From Candidatus Poribacteria bacterium (lineage in GTDB: Bacteria > Poribacteria > WGA-4E > WGA-3G), in contig JAJEAG010000027.1 in assembly GCA_022824265.1 (NCBI GenBank), positions 1 to 64,000 of the forward strand: a DNA stretch of 64,000 nt, in the 5' to 3' direction. The notes below the pieces were generated by a model. The model saw nothing but the letters and a program-made list of their open reading frames with translations. It was not told where the DNA came from and did not search any database. The stretch's first letter is position 1, and every line of letters starts with the position of its first letter. Below, piece by piece: positions 18,643 through 27,737 of the stretch. A program made the translations under genes and the position numbers.

Positions 18643-20145
18643 CTATAATAACAGACCTTGTTGTGCCATCTCAATAGCCGTCAGCATCGCCCATGCCTTA
18701 CTGACAGTTTCATAATACTCATTTTCTGGAACAGAATCAGCAACAACACCACCACCTGCTTGTACATAAGCAATTCCGTCTTTGATGACCGCAGTACGTA
18801 TAGTGATCGCAGTATCAGCACTACCAGAGAAACTGAAATACCCGACTGTTCCTCCATAAGTGCCACGTCGTGTCGGTTCAAGTTCCTCAATTATCTCCAT
18901 TGCACGTATTTTGGGAGCACCAGAGAGTGTTCCTGCAGGTAAACATGCACGGATGACATCAAATGCTGTAAGGTCTTCACGCAACTTTCCTATAACGTGT
19001 GAAACTATATGCATCACATGAGAAAACCTTTCTACAATCATCAGATCAGTAACCTCAACGGAATGATATTCACACACACGTCCAAGATCGTTTCTCCCTA
19101 AATCAACAAGCATGACGTGTTCTGCACGTTCCTTTGGGTCAGTAAGAAGTTCCTGTTCTAATGCCTTATCTTCTTCAATTGTCTTGCCACGCGGACGTGT
19201 TCCAGCAATAGGAACAGTCTGAACAATTCCATTCTCTACCCGTACCATCATTTCCGGAGAGGCACCAACAATGTCAAAAGCATTGCATTTGAGAAAATAC
19301 ATATATGGGGACGGGTTGACAACACGTAATGATCTATATATATCAAACGAGTCTACGGATATTGGACGGCTGAATCGTTGTGAAGGCACAACTTGTATGA
19401 TGTCTCCTGCAGCAATGTATTCTTTGGCACGTTTTACTGCGTTTTCATATTCAGATTTGGTGAAATTTGATGGTGGATCTGGTACCGTTTCCGGTGGATT
19501 ACCTGATCCATTACCTTTCTGAATTAATTTGGTAGTTTCAATACTTGATGTCAATTGTTCTACCAACGCATCGATTTGTTGAATAGCATCAGCATAAGCA
19601 GCATCAACATCTCCATCAATATGAGCATTAGCAACAACTTTAATTTGATGATTTACATGATCAAAAATCAAAATTGTTTCCGCAATCATGAAAAAGCAAT
19701 CGGGTAGTTGCAGTTCATCTTCGGTATCGTCAGGTAATTCTTCTACAAAACGCACCATATCATAACTCATAAAACCAACAGCACCACCGTGGAATTCTGG
19801 TAACCCTTCAATACTGGCAGGTTGGTATTTATTCATTATTTCTTCTAAGGCTGTCAATGGATCTTCATATTCCATAAACACCTTTTCATTCTTTGCCATA
19901 TACTCAATGGTAACTTTGTGTCCTTTACTCTGAAAAAGAACAGATGGTTGACTACCTATAAATGAGTATCGTGCAACCTTTTCACCACCCTCAACACTCT
20001 CTAACAGGAACGCATAATCATTTGGTAACAACTTATAGAAAGCAGATACAGGTGTTTCCATATCTGCCAGAATCGGTCGATATACAGGAATTGTGTTCCC
20101 TATTTTCGCTTTTTCCCGAAATTCTTCCAACGTTGGATAATACAT
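18643..20145 (-). CDS. trpE: anthranilate synthase component I
   Basis: Converts chorismate to anthranilate, the first step of tryptophan synthesis. At 500 aa it has the N-terminal feedback domain with [18 protein letters not shown] (the LLES Trp-binding element) and the C-terminal chorismate-binding domain with [41 protein letters not shown] and [23 protein letters not shown] is just before the ATG. It lies 149 bp downstream of hisI and 10 bp upstream of trpG. The hisI-trpE gap shows no clear second attenuator. Confidence 0.96.
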   Translation of the reverse strand: MYYPTLEEFREKAKIGNTIPVYRPILADMETPVSAFYKLLPNDYAFLLESVEGGEKVARYSFIGSQPSVLFQSKGHKVTIEYMAKNEKVFMEYEDPLTALEEIMNKYQPASIEGLPEFHGGAVGFMSYDMVRFVEELPDDTEDELQLPDCFFMIAETILIFDHVNHQIKVVANAHIDGDVDAAYADAIQQIDALVEQLTSSIETTKLIQKGNGSGNPPETVPDPPSNFTKSEYENAVKRAKEYIAAGDIIQVVPSQRFSRPISVDSFDIYRSLRVVNPSPYMYFLKCNAFDIVGASPEMMVRVENGIVQTVPIAGTRPRGKTIEEDKALEQELLTDPKERAEHVMLVDLGRNDLGRVCEYHSVEVTDLMIVERFSHVMHIVSHVIGKLREDLTAFDVIRACLPAGTLSGAPKIRAMEIIEELEPTRRGTYGGTVGYFSFSGSADTAITIRTAVIKDGIAYVQAGGGVVADSVPENEYYETVSKAWAMLTAIEMAQQGLLL

Positions 20146-20294
20146 TGTAACTCCTATTCATATTTTTAGTATCAAATCACTTTCATTAGTTCACATTTTG
20201 GAAAAAACAATCATTCTGTAGTTATATAATGAGAAATGTGAAATGGCAATTCAATGACTGATACATTGATATGATAGTCGTATTATAAACAATC

Positions 20295-20675
20295 CTAATA
20301 TACTGTATCAGCATCAAATATTTTTTCACCAATCTCTCGTGTTGACTCACCGTCGGAGGAAACTTCGCGAAAAAAGCAGGAACGGAAACCTTTATGGCAC
20401 GCTGCTACCTTCTGCTCAACTTTAATGAGCAAGGCATCTCCATCACAATCTACTGCTACTGATTCGACTGTCTGTGTGTGCCCTGAAGTTTCCCCCTTTA
20501 TCCACAACTCTTGACGGGAACGGCTCCAGAAGCAGACACGACCCGTTGATATAGTGTGCTTAACCGCTTCAGCGTTCATATAACCGACCATAAGCACTTC
20601 ATCATTCGTACGATCCTGAATAACTGCTGTTACTAAACCATCACGGTCATATTTCAGTTCTGATAAAATCTTCAT
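20295..20675 (-). CDS. hisI: phosphoribosyl-AMP cyclohydrolase
   Basis: Hydrolyses phosphoribosyl-AMP in histidine synthesis. The 126-aa single-domain protein has QDRTNDEVLMVGYMN, VCFWSRSRQELW, the Mg site DCDGDALL, and the zinc cysteines in ACHKGFRSCFF. There is no HisE fusion and no other his gene in the window. AAGGAG lies upstream of the ATG. It directly follows a Trp/His-rich leader peptide and terminator and is followed by trpE, so its control appears tied to tryptophan genes. Confidence 0.95.
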   Translation of the reverse strand: MKILSELKYDRDGLVTAVIQDRTNDEVLMVGYMNAEAVKHTISTGRVCFWSRSRQELWIKGETSGHTQTVESVAVDCDGDALLIKVEQKVAACHKGFRSCFFREVSSDGESTREIGEKIFDADTVY

Positions 20676-20707
20676 GGTATCTCCTTAATCAAATTAAAAA
20701 CAAAAAA

Positions 20708-20739
20708 CCTTATGCCACTGGTCTTGAGTGTGCATAAGG
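20708..20739 (-). terminator. attenuator terminator before hisI
   Basis: On the minus strand, CCTTATGC pairs with GCATAAGG and the stem continues with CACT/AGTG around a 7-nt loop; it is followed by TTTTTTGTTTTT. It lies about 32 bases upstream of hisI. Its 5' arm contains GCACACTC (20726-20733), which can alternatively pair with GAGTGTGC at 20784-20791, forming an antiterminator. Confidence 0.85.
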
Positions 20740-20774
20740 CTTACAAATGAAAATCAACTATAATATAAAAATTC

Positions 20775-20870
20775 TTAGTGCGCGCACACTCCTATGTTGG
20801 AATCGGAACGCCACCAATGCCAATGGTTTGAAATGCTATATAGAGTGGAGTGTGAACGGTGAAGTTTCAT
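20775..20870 (-). CDS. Trp/His-rich attenuation leader peptide (31 aa)
   Basis: Starts MKLHRSHSTLY and contains NHWHWWRSDS, ending in AH and TAA. It has three Trp and five His codons in 31; the consecutive codons CAT TGG CAT TGG TGG occupy 20811-20825. GAAGGAAATT precedes the ATG. The WWR-S core recalls enterobacterial TrpL. RNA arms fit classical attenuation: CACACTCC (20847-20854) with GGAGTGTG (20785-20792) as the 1:2 pair, GAGTGTGC (20784-20791) with GCACACTC (20726-20733) as the 2:3 antiterminator, and the terminator at 20708-20739 as 3:4. It controls hisI and probably trpEG. Confidence 0.85.
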   Translation of the reverse strand: MKLHRSHSTLYSISNHWHWWRSDSNIGVCAH

Positions 20871-20994
20871 AATTTCCTTCATCAGAAATGTCTTTCTTAT
20901 GTCTTTATGAATTTTATAATATCATAATATGAGTGTAATTGCAAATATTTTTATTATGTGTTTTCAATTTAATTTCAGATAAGCATATTTACTA

Positions 20995-22950
20995 TTACCT
21001 ATTTCCAATTCCCATTTTCTCTAAATCCCAGATAAGAGACGTGCCATCACTACTTCCACTGACAAGTGTTTTGGAATTAGGAGAAAAGACAAATTTTATT
21101 ATACTATTGTTATGTGCCCTATATATTTCCTTAATCTTCGTCTTGGTTTCCACATCCCATAGACGGATCAAACCGTATAACCCATTGGCAAGTATTTTTC
21201 CATCCGGTGAGAATTCTAATGAGTCAACAGTACCAGCCGCGTTAATATAATCCCCAAGGTGTTGAAAAGTTACCGTATCCCAATTCTGAATAGGTCCGTC
21301 CCAGCGACCACTAACAAGTGTTTTACTGTCAGGGGAAAATGCCAATGCTCTGACACCTCTATTTGGTTCTGTCTGCAGTACTTTCTTTTTACCCGTCTGA
21401 ATCTGCCACAATTGAACTGTACCATCCTCACTTGCACTTGCAAACAGTGTTCCGTCAGGAGAGAAAAGTATAACATTGACCCTATTTGTATGTTTATCAA
21501 GGGTCATAAAATGTTTACGGTTAACAATATCCCACATTTCCAATGATCCATCTCGACTTCCACTCGCAAGGAATTTGCTGTCAGGGGATAATGCTAATTT
21601 TGAAAATGTCTTCTGTTTTTCATTCCTGATTGTAAAAAGACGTTGATCTGTTTCAATGTCCCATATCTGTAGTTCATTATTTCTTCCTCTGTTAGCAGCT
21701 GTTTTTCCATCATGCGAGAAGACAATAGGGTATGTATTCCAGTTTGGTTTTATTAATTGCGAAGTCATAGAATCTTTATCCCATACCCACACTGATTCGT
21801 TAGCAGATCCACTGAATAGTTTCTGTCCAATTTCATCATAACGCAAAATCGTCATTGGACCTGTATGTCCGTGTATAGTAAATCGCTTCTGCATGGTTGC
21901 AACATCCCATACTATAATTGTCCCGCCCTTGCTTCCACTTGCAAGCGTATTCCCATTACTGCTATATATTATTGTATTAACAACACTTGTATGTCCAGGA
22001 AAGGTTTTATGCTCTTTATTTGAAGATTCTTTGTTGGTGATTTTATTTAATAATGATGAAAGTGAGGTCTTTTGCTCCTTATGTTTTTCAAGTATTTGAT
22101 TAATATCCCACAACATTATACTTCCATCACTTCCTCCTCCAGCAAGGATTTTACCGTTAGGAGAAAAGGTCATCTCACTGGCTTTATATTCATTATCATA
22201 CAACTTTAATATTTTACTGCCAGTTTCTGTATCCCAAATTGTGGAACTTCTCCCACTACTTACAAGCATTTTATTATCAGGAGAAAATGCAAATCCTGAG
22301 ACAAAACCAATCGGAAAATCAATAGCATGTCGAAGTTTTCCTTCAAATGTATCCCATATCAAAATTTGTCTTTCTCCATCAGTTGCAATTAGACTGGAAT
22401 CTTGTGAAACCTGAAAATTGCTATATCCGTTTTGTTCTCCAGTAAAAAAGGCTATCTCACGTCCCGTATCAACTTCCCATACATGAAATTGGACACTTCT
22501 ATTCCAACTTCCGCAGGATAATATCCTTCCATCATGTGAAAATCTTAAATGATATACTCTACCGATTTTTTCTCTTAACGTACGGATTTTTTCTCCCGAT
22601 TTCACATCCCACAATTCAATATCTCCACCTAAAACCCAATTACCTGTAGCCAGTATTTTGCTATCTGGAGAAAAGGCTACTCTGTGGATAGTTAACGGAC
22701 TACGAAAGTTAACTTTAATGAGTGATATTTCCTCTCCAGTCTGTGCATCATATATCCACACACCAATCGTGGTTGCTACTGCAAAGCGTGTATCATCAGA
22801 TGAAAACTTAATGTCTTGTATACTCCCTTTCCCAAGACGCGCAGTCGCATCCTCTGGTAGATGCCATTGAGTATATTCCTGAGCAATGCTGTCTGACATA
22901 AATATGCTGATTAACAAGATAGTAACTATTATTATTGATTTTTTATACAT
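20995..22950 (-). CDS. secreted 14-repeat WD40 double-propeller protein
   Basis: A 651-aa protein with a signal peptide (MYKKSIIIVTILLISIFMSD..., about 1-23) and then 14 WD repeats, enough for two seven-bladed propellers. It begins YTQWHLPEDATARLGKGS, paralogous to the propeller part of the sigma fusion at 13880, as though the same extracytoplasmic domain exists with and without the sigma/TM part. AGGAG is six bases before the ATG. The following gap contains the hisI leader and its regulatory hairpins. No enzymatic domain is visible; a protein-interaction role is likely. Confidence 0.85.
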   Translation of the reverse strand: MYKKSIIIVTILLISIFMSDSIAQEYTQWHLPEDATARLGKGSIQDIKFSSDDTRFAVATTIGVWIYDAQTGEEISLIKVNFRSPLTIHRVAFSPDSKILATGNWVLGGDIELWDVKSGEKIRTLREKIGRVYHLRFSHDGRILSCGSWNRSVQFHVWEVDTGREIAFFTGEQNGYSNFQVSQDSSLIATDGERQILIWDTFEGKLRHAIDFPIGFVSGFAFSPDNKMLVSSGRSSTIWDTETGSKILKLYDNEYKASEMTFSPNGKILAGGGSDGSIMLWDINQILEKHKEQKTSLSSLLNKITNKESSNKEHKTFPGHTSVVNTIIYSSNGNTLASGSKGGTIIVWDVATMQKRFTIHGHTGPMTILRYDEIGQKLFSGSANESVWVWDKDSMTSQLIKPNWNTYPIVFSHDGKTAANRGRNNELQIWDIETDQRLFTIRNEKQKTFSKLALSPDSKFLASGSRDGSLEMWDIVNRKHFMTLDKHTNRVNVILFSPDGTLFASASEDGTVQLWQIQTGKKKVLQTEPNRGVRALAFSPDSKTLVSGRWDGPIQNWDTVTFQHLGDYINAAGTVDSLEFSPDGKILANGLYGLIRLWDVETKTKIKEIYRAHNNSIIKFVFSPNSKTLVSGSSDGTSLIWDLEKMGIGNR

Positions 22951-23148
22951 CTCTGACTCCTGAAGTTCTACAGTTATTGGGACTATTTTATAATGTGCCT
23001 GATTAACCTACAAATCTATATTATGGATCTATAATGAATATCCTATTTTCATTATATTATGACATAGAATCAGACAATATGGTTGCATTAAAAGCAAATG
23101 CTGGAATTAATTGGAGCACAATAGACCGTTATCCTGTAAATTCCGAAC

Positions 23149-23173
23149 AAAAAAGCGGGTCGCAGAGACCCGC
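23149..23173 (-). terminator. terminator of the ECF sigma gene
   Basis: On the minus strand AAGCGGGTC and GACCCGCTT form a 9-bp stem with a TCTGC loop, followed by TTTTTG. It lies about 35 bp after the stop of the sigma gene at 23207. The rest of 22951-23206 is AT-rich with nothing further recognised. Confidence 0.8.
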
Positions 23174-23206
23174 TTGTTCTGATAAATTAGTTGCCTAACA
23201 GATCAT

Positions 23207-23848
23207 TTAGATTTCATCATCCCAATCTAACGGACGATTTTCTAAATATGGACGTAACAATCCACGTAAACGACGATGTGCATGATGCAAATGTGTTTTT
23301 ACAGTTCCCTCTGACCGATTGATGAGAACTGCAACCTCTTTAATTTGTAGTTTCTTTTCATAACGAAGTCTGAATACTTGTTGTTGCTTTGGTGGAAGTT
23401 GATTCACCGCTTTATCAATTATGTCGCCAAGCTCCTCCATCTCAATCAGGTGAGATGGAGATGGCTGCTTGCTAATTAGTAAAAACTCCTCGGTGCCTCC
23501 CTCCAAATCATCTAATCCGATTGTTTTTCTTCTATTCTGTTGACGAACATAGTCAATACATGAATTCATTGCAATCCTGTATAACCAACTATAAAAGGCA
23601 GAATTTCCTTTAAATTTTGATAAAGATTTGTAGACTTTCAAGAAAACTTCTTGGCATAGATCTTTTGTGGTTTCTGCGTCATGTATATGTCTGTAAATTA
23701 GTTTCGCGATACGGTTCTGATATTTTAGTACGAGGGTATTAAACGCTTCTGTATCACCATTTTGAAAACTTCTTACCAATTCATAGTCATCAATTAATTC
23801 TAATTCATCGGCAGATATTAACTCCAAATTCTTATTTGTTGCTGGCAT
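23207..23848 (-). CDS. RNA polymerase ECF-type sigma factor
   Basis: A 213-aa sigma-70 family protein of the RpoE type. Region 2 shows TTKDLCQEVFLKVYKSLSKF and the -10 recognition part SAFYSWLYRIAMNSCIDYVR. Region 4 shows LPPKQQQVFRLRYEKKLQI and the helix-turn-helix SEGTVKTHLHHAHRRLR. It has an N-terminal acidic extension of about 20 residues. There is no adjacent anti-sigma gene with a recognisable zinc motif. It is followed by a good terminator and then the WD40 gene; whether it controls that gene is unknown. Confidence 0.92.
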   Translation of the reverse strand: MPATNKNLELISADELELIDDYELVRSFQNGDTEAFNTLVLKYQNRIAKLIYRHIHDAETTKDLCQEVFLKVYKSLSKFKGNSAFYSWLYRIAMNSCIDYVRQQNRRKTIGLDDLEGGTEEFLLISKQPSPSHLIEMEELGDIIDKAVNQLPPKQQQVFRLRYEKKLQIKEVAVLINRSEGTVKTHLHHAHRRLRGLLRPYLENRPLDWDDEI

Positions 23849-24187
23849 TCTTAGTCTCCATATTGAGGTAAATGTGGTGTTAACTTTGGGTTGGTTTACA
23901 TTATTTTCACGAGGATAGCATTTATATATACACTATATGTCCTAAAATGTTCCATAATTCCACACGATTAGACTATTCTATAGGTAATTAGTTCGGTTAA
24001 AAGATAGTACTATATGCTTTTTTCATCTACAAGAAACTATTCTGAAGATATAGGATGAACGCTGATTATTGAAATGGAGGTATCAGATCTTGTTGCCTAT
24101 ACTGAAAACCTTTCACACTGTTGGTACTGAATTGTACATACATGAAAATTTGTGCTACGAAGAGGGGTGCTGTGTTGTCAGAATCAT

Positions 24188-24212
24188 GGATTACGCGGAT
24201 TACACAGATTAC
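24188..24212. repeat. GGATTAC short direct repeat
   Basis: Three 7-mers GGATTAC, GGATTAC and AGATTAC are spaced by two bases. Similar GGATTACAGGATTTACAGGAT runs occur at 56520-56543. The surrounding gap 23849-24306 is otherwise AT-rich and has no gene I can support. Confidence 0.4.
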
Positions 24213-24306
24213 TAAGCAACAATTGAATGCCTCTACGTCCTTTAACTTGACATGAACGTTAATCTAAGGTAAAGTGATATTATCCCTTCCTATACAAGGA
24301 TTACCT

Positions 24307-25692
24307 ATGCGTCGCTACAGCATACAAACCAAAATCGTACTCCCATTTTTGCTTCTTTTTGCCCTCGTATCTATTTTTGTCCCGCTAATCACAGTTGAAC
24401 TTTTTGCGTGGAAATATAGTGAACAATTTACTCGTGAAACACATGGATGGCTCAACGTTATCATGCAAACAGGAAATATTCATGAAGAAATTGAAAAATT
24501 AAAGGAGGCTTACAGTGTTGAAATAATGGTTTTTGGTAAGGATTACACCCTAAACGCAAGTACATTAACTACACTTTCTCAGACAGAACATAATCGGACC
24601 TATTTAGCCGAAAAATTACATCTGGATTATGTAAAACAAAAACTTGATTCTACCGGTGAAACTCCCATTACAAAAGATGTTACACTTGGTGGAAAGCCTT
24701 ACAAAGTGTTTTATCGCATGATACCACTTGGACGACTGTACTGTTTATTACGACCAATGGATGAAATTGCAGAAGCAAGACGAACTCTTACATTATATAT
24801 GTTAGGATTAGCAACACTTGTCATTGCCCTGGTAGCACTCATAAGCCATCGGATAGGTAAAAACCTTACTGATCCGATAAAGGATTTAGTTATTTTCACT
24901 GAACAAGTTGCTGAGGGTAACCTTGACAATTTATGTGAAATAAGGGCACAGGATGAAATAGGTGATTTAACTATCGCCTTCAATCAGATGACACAGGAAC
25001 TCAAGCAATCAAGAGACAAATTAATTCAAGCTGAGCGACTTGCAACTGCTGGAAAAATGTCTGCATCTTTCGCACATGAGATTCGTAACCCGTTATCATC
25101 TATGCGGATGTTATCACAAATGTTACTTCAGAAACCTGAATTATCTGCTGAACAACAAAAATCAATCCAATATATTCTTGATGAAATCGAAAGAATTGAC
25201 ACAATTGTCAAAGGTCTGATGGATTTCGCGCGACCTGTAACCCTAAACCTTGAGAAACAACCGTTAGCACCAACATTGGAATCAGTTTTAGCACTCATGG
25301 AAGCAAACTTAACACATCATCAGATTGAGTTAGTATTAGATTTTTCACCTGATCTGCCAGATTTTCAATTTGATTCAGACAAGTTGAAACAAGCGTTTAT
25401 GAACCTCGTATTAAATTCAATGGAAGCAATGCCTAATGGAGGCACTTTAACAATATCTACTTTTCTACATGAACACAAGGCTGGCATTAGACTTACAGAC
25501 ACAGGTATTGGTATATCTGAAGAAGATATTGAACATATATTTGAACCTTTCTTTACCCGAAAAAATAAGGGCACAGGACTTGGTTTAGCTAATGTCCAGC
25601 GAGTAATAGAGGAACACGGTGGTACAGTTAAGATTGAAAGCACTCTGGACGAAGGCACTACTGTTTCAATGTTGTTACCACTGAGAGTCTAA
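24307..25692 (+). CDS. orphan sensor histidine kinase (HAMP)
   Basis: A 461-aa membrane kinase. Helix 1 at about residues 10-32, a periplasmic sensor region of about 130 residues with no named domain, helix 2 at about 168-188, then HAMP (TDPIKDLVIFTEQVAEGNLD). The phosphoacceptor H-box is SFAHEIRNPLSSMRMLSQML. The ATPase domain has the N-box LVLNSMEAMPNGG, G1 DTGIGISEEDIEHIFEPFF and G2 GTGLGLANVQ. The ATG at 24307 has AAGG upstream and gives a normal N-terminus; a GTG at 24274 is less likely. No response regulator is adjacent. Confidence 0.93.
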   Translation: MRRYSIQTKIVLPFLLLFALVSIFVPLITVELFAWKYSEQFTRETHGWLNVIMQTGNIHEEIEKLKEAYSVEIMVFGKDYTLNASTLTTLSQTEHNRTYLAEKLHLDYVKQKLDSTGETPITKDVTLGGKPYKVFYRMIPLGRLYCLLRPMDEIAEARRTLTLYMLGLATLVIALVALISHRIGKNLTDPIKDLVIFTEQVAEGNLDNLCEIRAQDEIGDLTIAFNQMTQELKQSRDKLIQAERLATAGKMSASFAHEIRNPLSSMRMLSQMLLQKPELSAEQQKSIQYILDEIERIDTIVKGLMDFARPVTLNLEKQPLAPTLESVLALMEANLTHHQIELVLDFSPDLPDFQFDSDKLKQAFMNLVLNSMEAMPNGGTLTISTFLHEHKAGIRLTDTGIGISEEDIEHIFEPFFTRKNKGTGLGLANVQRVIEEHGGTVKIESTLDEGTTVSMLLPLRV

Positions 25693-25707
25693 ACCCCGCC
25701 AAATCCA

Positions 25708-25896
25708 GGGTTACTTAGTTTTATAAATTTCTATTTCACGGGTTTTACTAATAGTTAGGATTGCATCCTTGCAAAGCAGTATGCACACTCCCCGAAGTGT
25801 GCATACTACCATGTTGAGTTCTTAAGTATTACCTTACCTACATTACATTAACGTTTGTGATAAAATGCCTCAGAAACACCTAAAACTAAATAACCC
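25708..25896. mobile_element. MITE-like element, copy A (189 bp)
   Basis: Ends are GGGTTACTTAGTTTTA (25708-25723) and TAAAACTAAATAACCC (25881-25896), inverted repeats with one mismatch. The interior has an AGTATGCACACT hairpin (about 25779-25808) and a roughly 80-bp core that recurs in reverse orientation at 38011-38174. It has no ORF. A lone end of the same type is at 56754-56770. Confidence 0.7.
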
Positions 25897-25956
25897 AGTC
25901 ACAATTACAGAATACTTGACTCCTGTAATGGTAAACAGTATAATGTAGGATAAGGA

Positions 25957-26691
25957 ATGAAAATGCAAACAAAACGAATCTGTCTCTGGTCGGGACCTCG
26001 GAACATATCGACTGCATTAATGTATGCCTTTGGTCAACGAAGCGATACCGAAATCATTGATGAACCACTATACGCACACTACCTACATGTCACTGGAGCG
26101 GTGCATCCTGGTCGTGAAGAGGTGATGGCATCAATGCAGACTGATGGTGCTGATGTGATACGCGATGTTATCCTCGGTCCTTGTACATTGCCAGTGCTAT
26201 TTATGAAGCAGATGGCACATCATCTCGTTAATATTGACAGATCATTCATGCAGAAAACAGTTAATATTTTGCTAATCCGAGACCCGAAAGAGATGTTACC
26301 TTCATTAACGAAGGTCATTGGGATTCCTACCTTGTCAGATACCGGTTTACAAATCCAAGCCGAATTATATACAGAATTACAAGGAATGGGTCAATCACCG
26401 TCTATAATAGATTCACGTGAACTGTTGTTATCACCGAAGATTGTATTGACAAAGTTGTGTGTTAAATTAGGACTTCAGTTTGAGGAGTCTATGCTGTCTT
26501 GGGAAAAGGGTGGACATGCATCGGATGGTGTTTGGGCACCGTACTGGTATCAGAATGTGCATCGGAGTGAAGGTTTTGTGCCATATCAACCTAAACAAGA
26601 ACCGTTTCCAAATGAGTTAGATGGTATCTTATCTGAATGTTTGCCATATTATGAGTTATTACGTGATGATGCGATATGTAGCGATTCGTAG
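25957..26691 (+). CDS. sulfotransferase-like P-loop protein
   Basis: A 244-aa soluble protein. It opens with RICLWSGPRNISTALMYAF, a P-loop-like 5'-phosphosulfate site as found in sulfotransferase-like proteins. Then VNILLIRDPKEMLPSL resembles the 3'-phosphate site with Arg and Ser. Length and motif order fit the sulfotransferase-like family, but the substrate and even the donor are unproven. It is convergent with the MauE-like gene. Confidence 0.65.
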   Translation: MKMQTKRICLWSGPRNISTALMYAFGQRSDTEIIDEPLYAHYLHVTGAVHPGREEVMASMQTDGADVIRDVILGPCTLPVLFMKQMAHHLVNIDRSFMQKTVNILLIRDPKEMLPSLTKVIGIPTLSDTGLQIQAELYTELQGMGQSPSIIDSRELLLSPKIVLTKLCVKLGLQFEESMLSWEKGGHASDGVWAPYWYQNVHRSEGFVPYQPKQEPFPNELDGILSECLPYYELLRDDAICSDS

Positions 26692-26733
26692 GATTAGTTA
26701 TGTAGACATACATTTTGCCAAACGTTTAGCATT

Positions 26734-27234
26734 TTATATCGTTGTTTTCTTACCCAACAAATGTTGGATCAGAGAATCCATCCCATATCCTTGTTGTGAA
26801 GAATATACAACTCCTACACTTGCTAACACCAACATTAAATCTATAATAACGATATTCCAATTTGGTGTTGTCGCAACTGAAAAACCTATTTTATCTAATA
26901 GACTAAATAGTATATTGCCACAACCACAATCTACAATCGGTTGTTCTCGCAACAATACAATTACCAATGCCACTGAAAATATCAAAAAAATTAACGCTGA
27001 TAGGACACCTGCCCCGCGTGAAATATATCCAATAATCAATGTCATACCCAACGTTATTTCTGATGAAACTATTAGATAGCTCGTCGGTTTAACAAGTCCT
27101 AAAGGTAGGATTTGGTATGCAGCTACATCAGCAATGAATACACTAAAACTCGTCAGTTTAGCAATTCCCGCAAAGAACAGAATTACACCGAGAAATACTC
27201 TTAGAACCGTTATCAACAGACTTTGAATGGTCAT
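26734..27234 (-). CDS. MauE/DoxX-like membrane protein
   Basis: A 166-aa protein with four predicted hydrophobic helices. The family motif EQPIVDCGCG (about residues 95-104) carries the paired cysteines typical of MauE-like proteins, which in methylamine utilisation are linked to disulfide or electron handling. The ATG at 27234 overlaps the rhodanese stop as ATGA; a longer frame has no RBS and would overlap the rhodanese gene. It is the last gene of the leftward operon of exported proteins. Confidence 0.82.
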   Translation of the reverse strand: MTIQSLLITVLRVFLGVILFFAGIAKLTSFSVFIADVAAYQILPLGLVKPTSYLIVSSEITLGMTLIIGYISRGAGVLSALIFLIFSVALVIVLLREQPIVDCGCGNILFSLLDKIGFSVATTPNWNIVIIDLMLVLASVGVVYSSQQGYGMDSLIQHLLGKKTTI

Positions 27235-27737
27235 TCGGTTTTCAATGGATATCCTAATGCCTGCCAACCTTTGATTCCACGTGGAAAAAATCGGACGTTT
27301 TTGTATCCTCGTCCCAATAACACTTCCATCAACTGATGTGCATTGGGACAATATATATTTCCGCAATATGTGATTAAAGGTATTTCTTTGTTTGTAGGTA
27401 GCATTTTTAAATGTGGTATAATACGGTTAATTGGTAAATTAATTGCTCCTGGAATGTGTCCCCGTCTATAGCTTGCTTCAGAACGCGCATCGACGAAAAT
27501 CGTCTTTTTACTTTTCCATATTTCATAGACTTCAGGGAATTCAACCTGAAGCGTTGGATTCCCTAAGGACTTGAATGTTGATGAAAGAAGTCCAAATCCA
27601 TCAATCCCCCAAAGTGTTAATGCACCAAACACAATCCAAACACAGACGATCAGTATTTCTTTTAATATGTGTTGCAAAACATTGTAGTCAGAAATGTTTT
27701 GTAATTTGACTTTAGTTTTATTTGAATTGTTAAGCAT
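27231..27737 (-). CDS. membrane-anchored rhodanese-like protein
   Basis: A 168-aa protein with one N-terminal transmembrane helix (about 27-47) and a rhodanese domain. DARSEASYRRGHIPGAINLP is the typical first half. The active-site loop reads YCGNIYCPNA, with Cys at the sulfur-transfer position and a second Cys five residues on, unlike the usual CxxxxR loop. The start overlaps the upstream stop by one base (TAATG), so translation is probably coupled. With MauE it may handle thiols outside the cytoplasm; this role is inferred. Confidence 0.85.
   Translation of the reverse strand: MLNNSNKTKVKLQNISDYNVLQHILKEILIVCVWIVFGALTLWGIDGFGLLSSTFKSLGNPTLQVEFPEVYEIWKSKKTIFVDARSEASYRRGHIPGAINLPINRIIPHLKMLPTNKEIPLITYCGNIYCPNAHQLMEVLLGRGYKNVRFFPRGIKGWQALGYPLKTE

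Noticed and set aside
20675-20880. T-box or metabolite riboswitch before hisI
   Set aside because: No T-box consensus (GGTGGNACCGCG-like) or known aptamer was seen; the leader peptide with three alternative pairings explains the region better.
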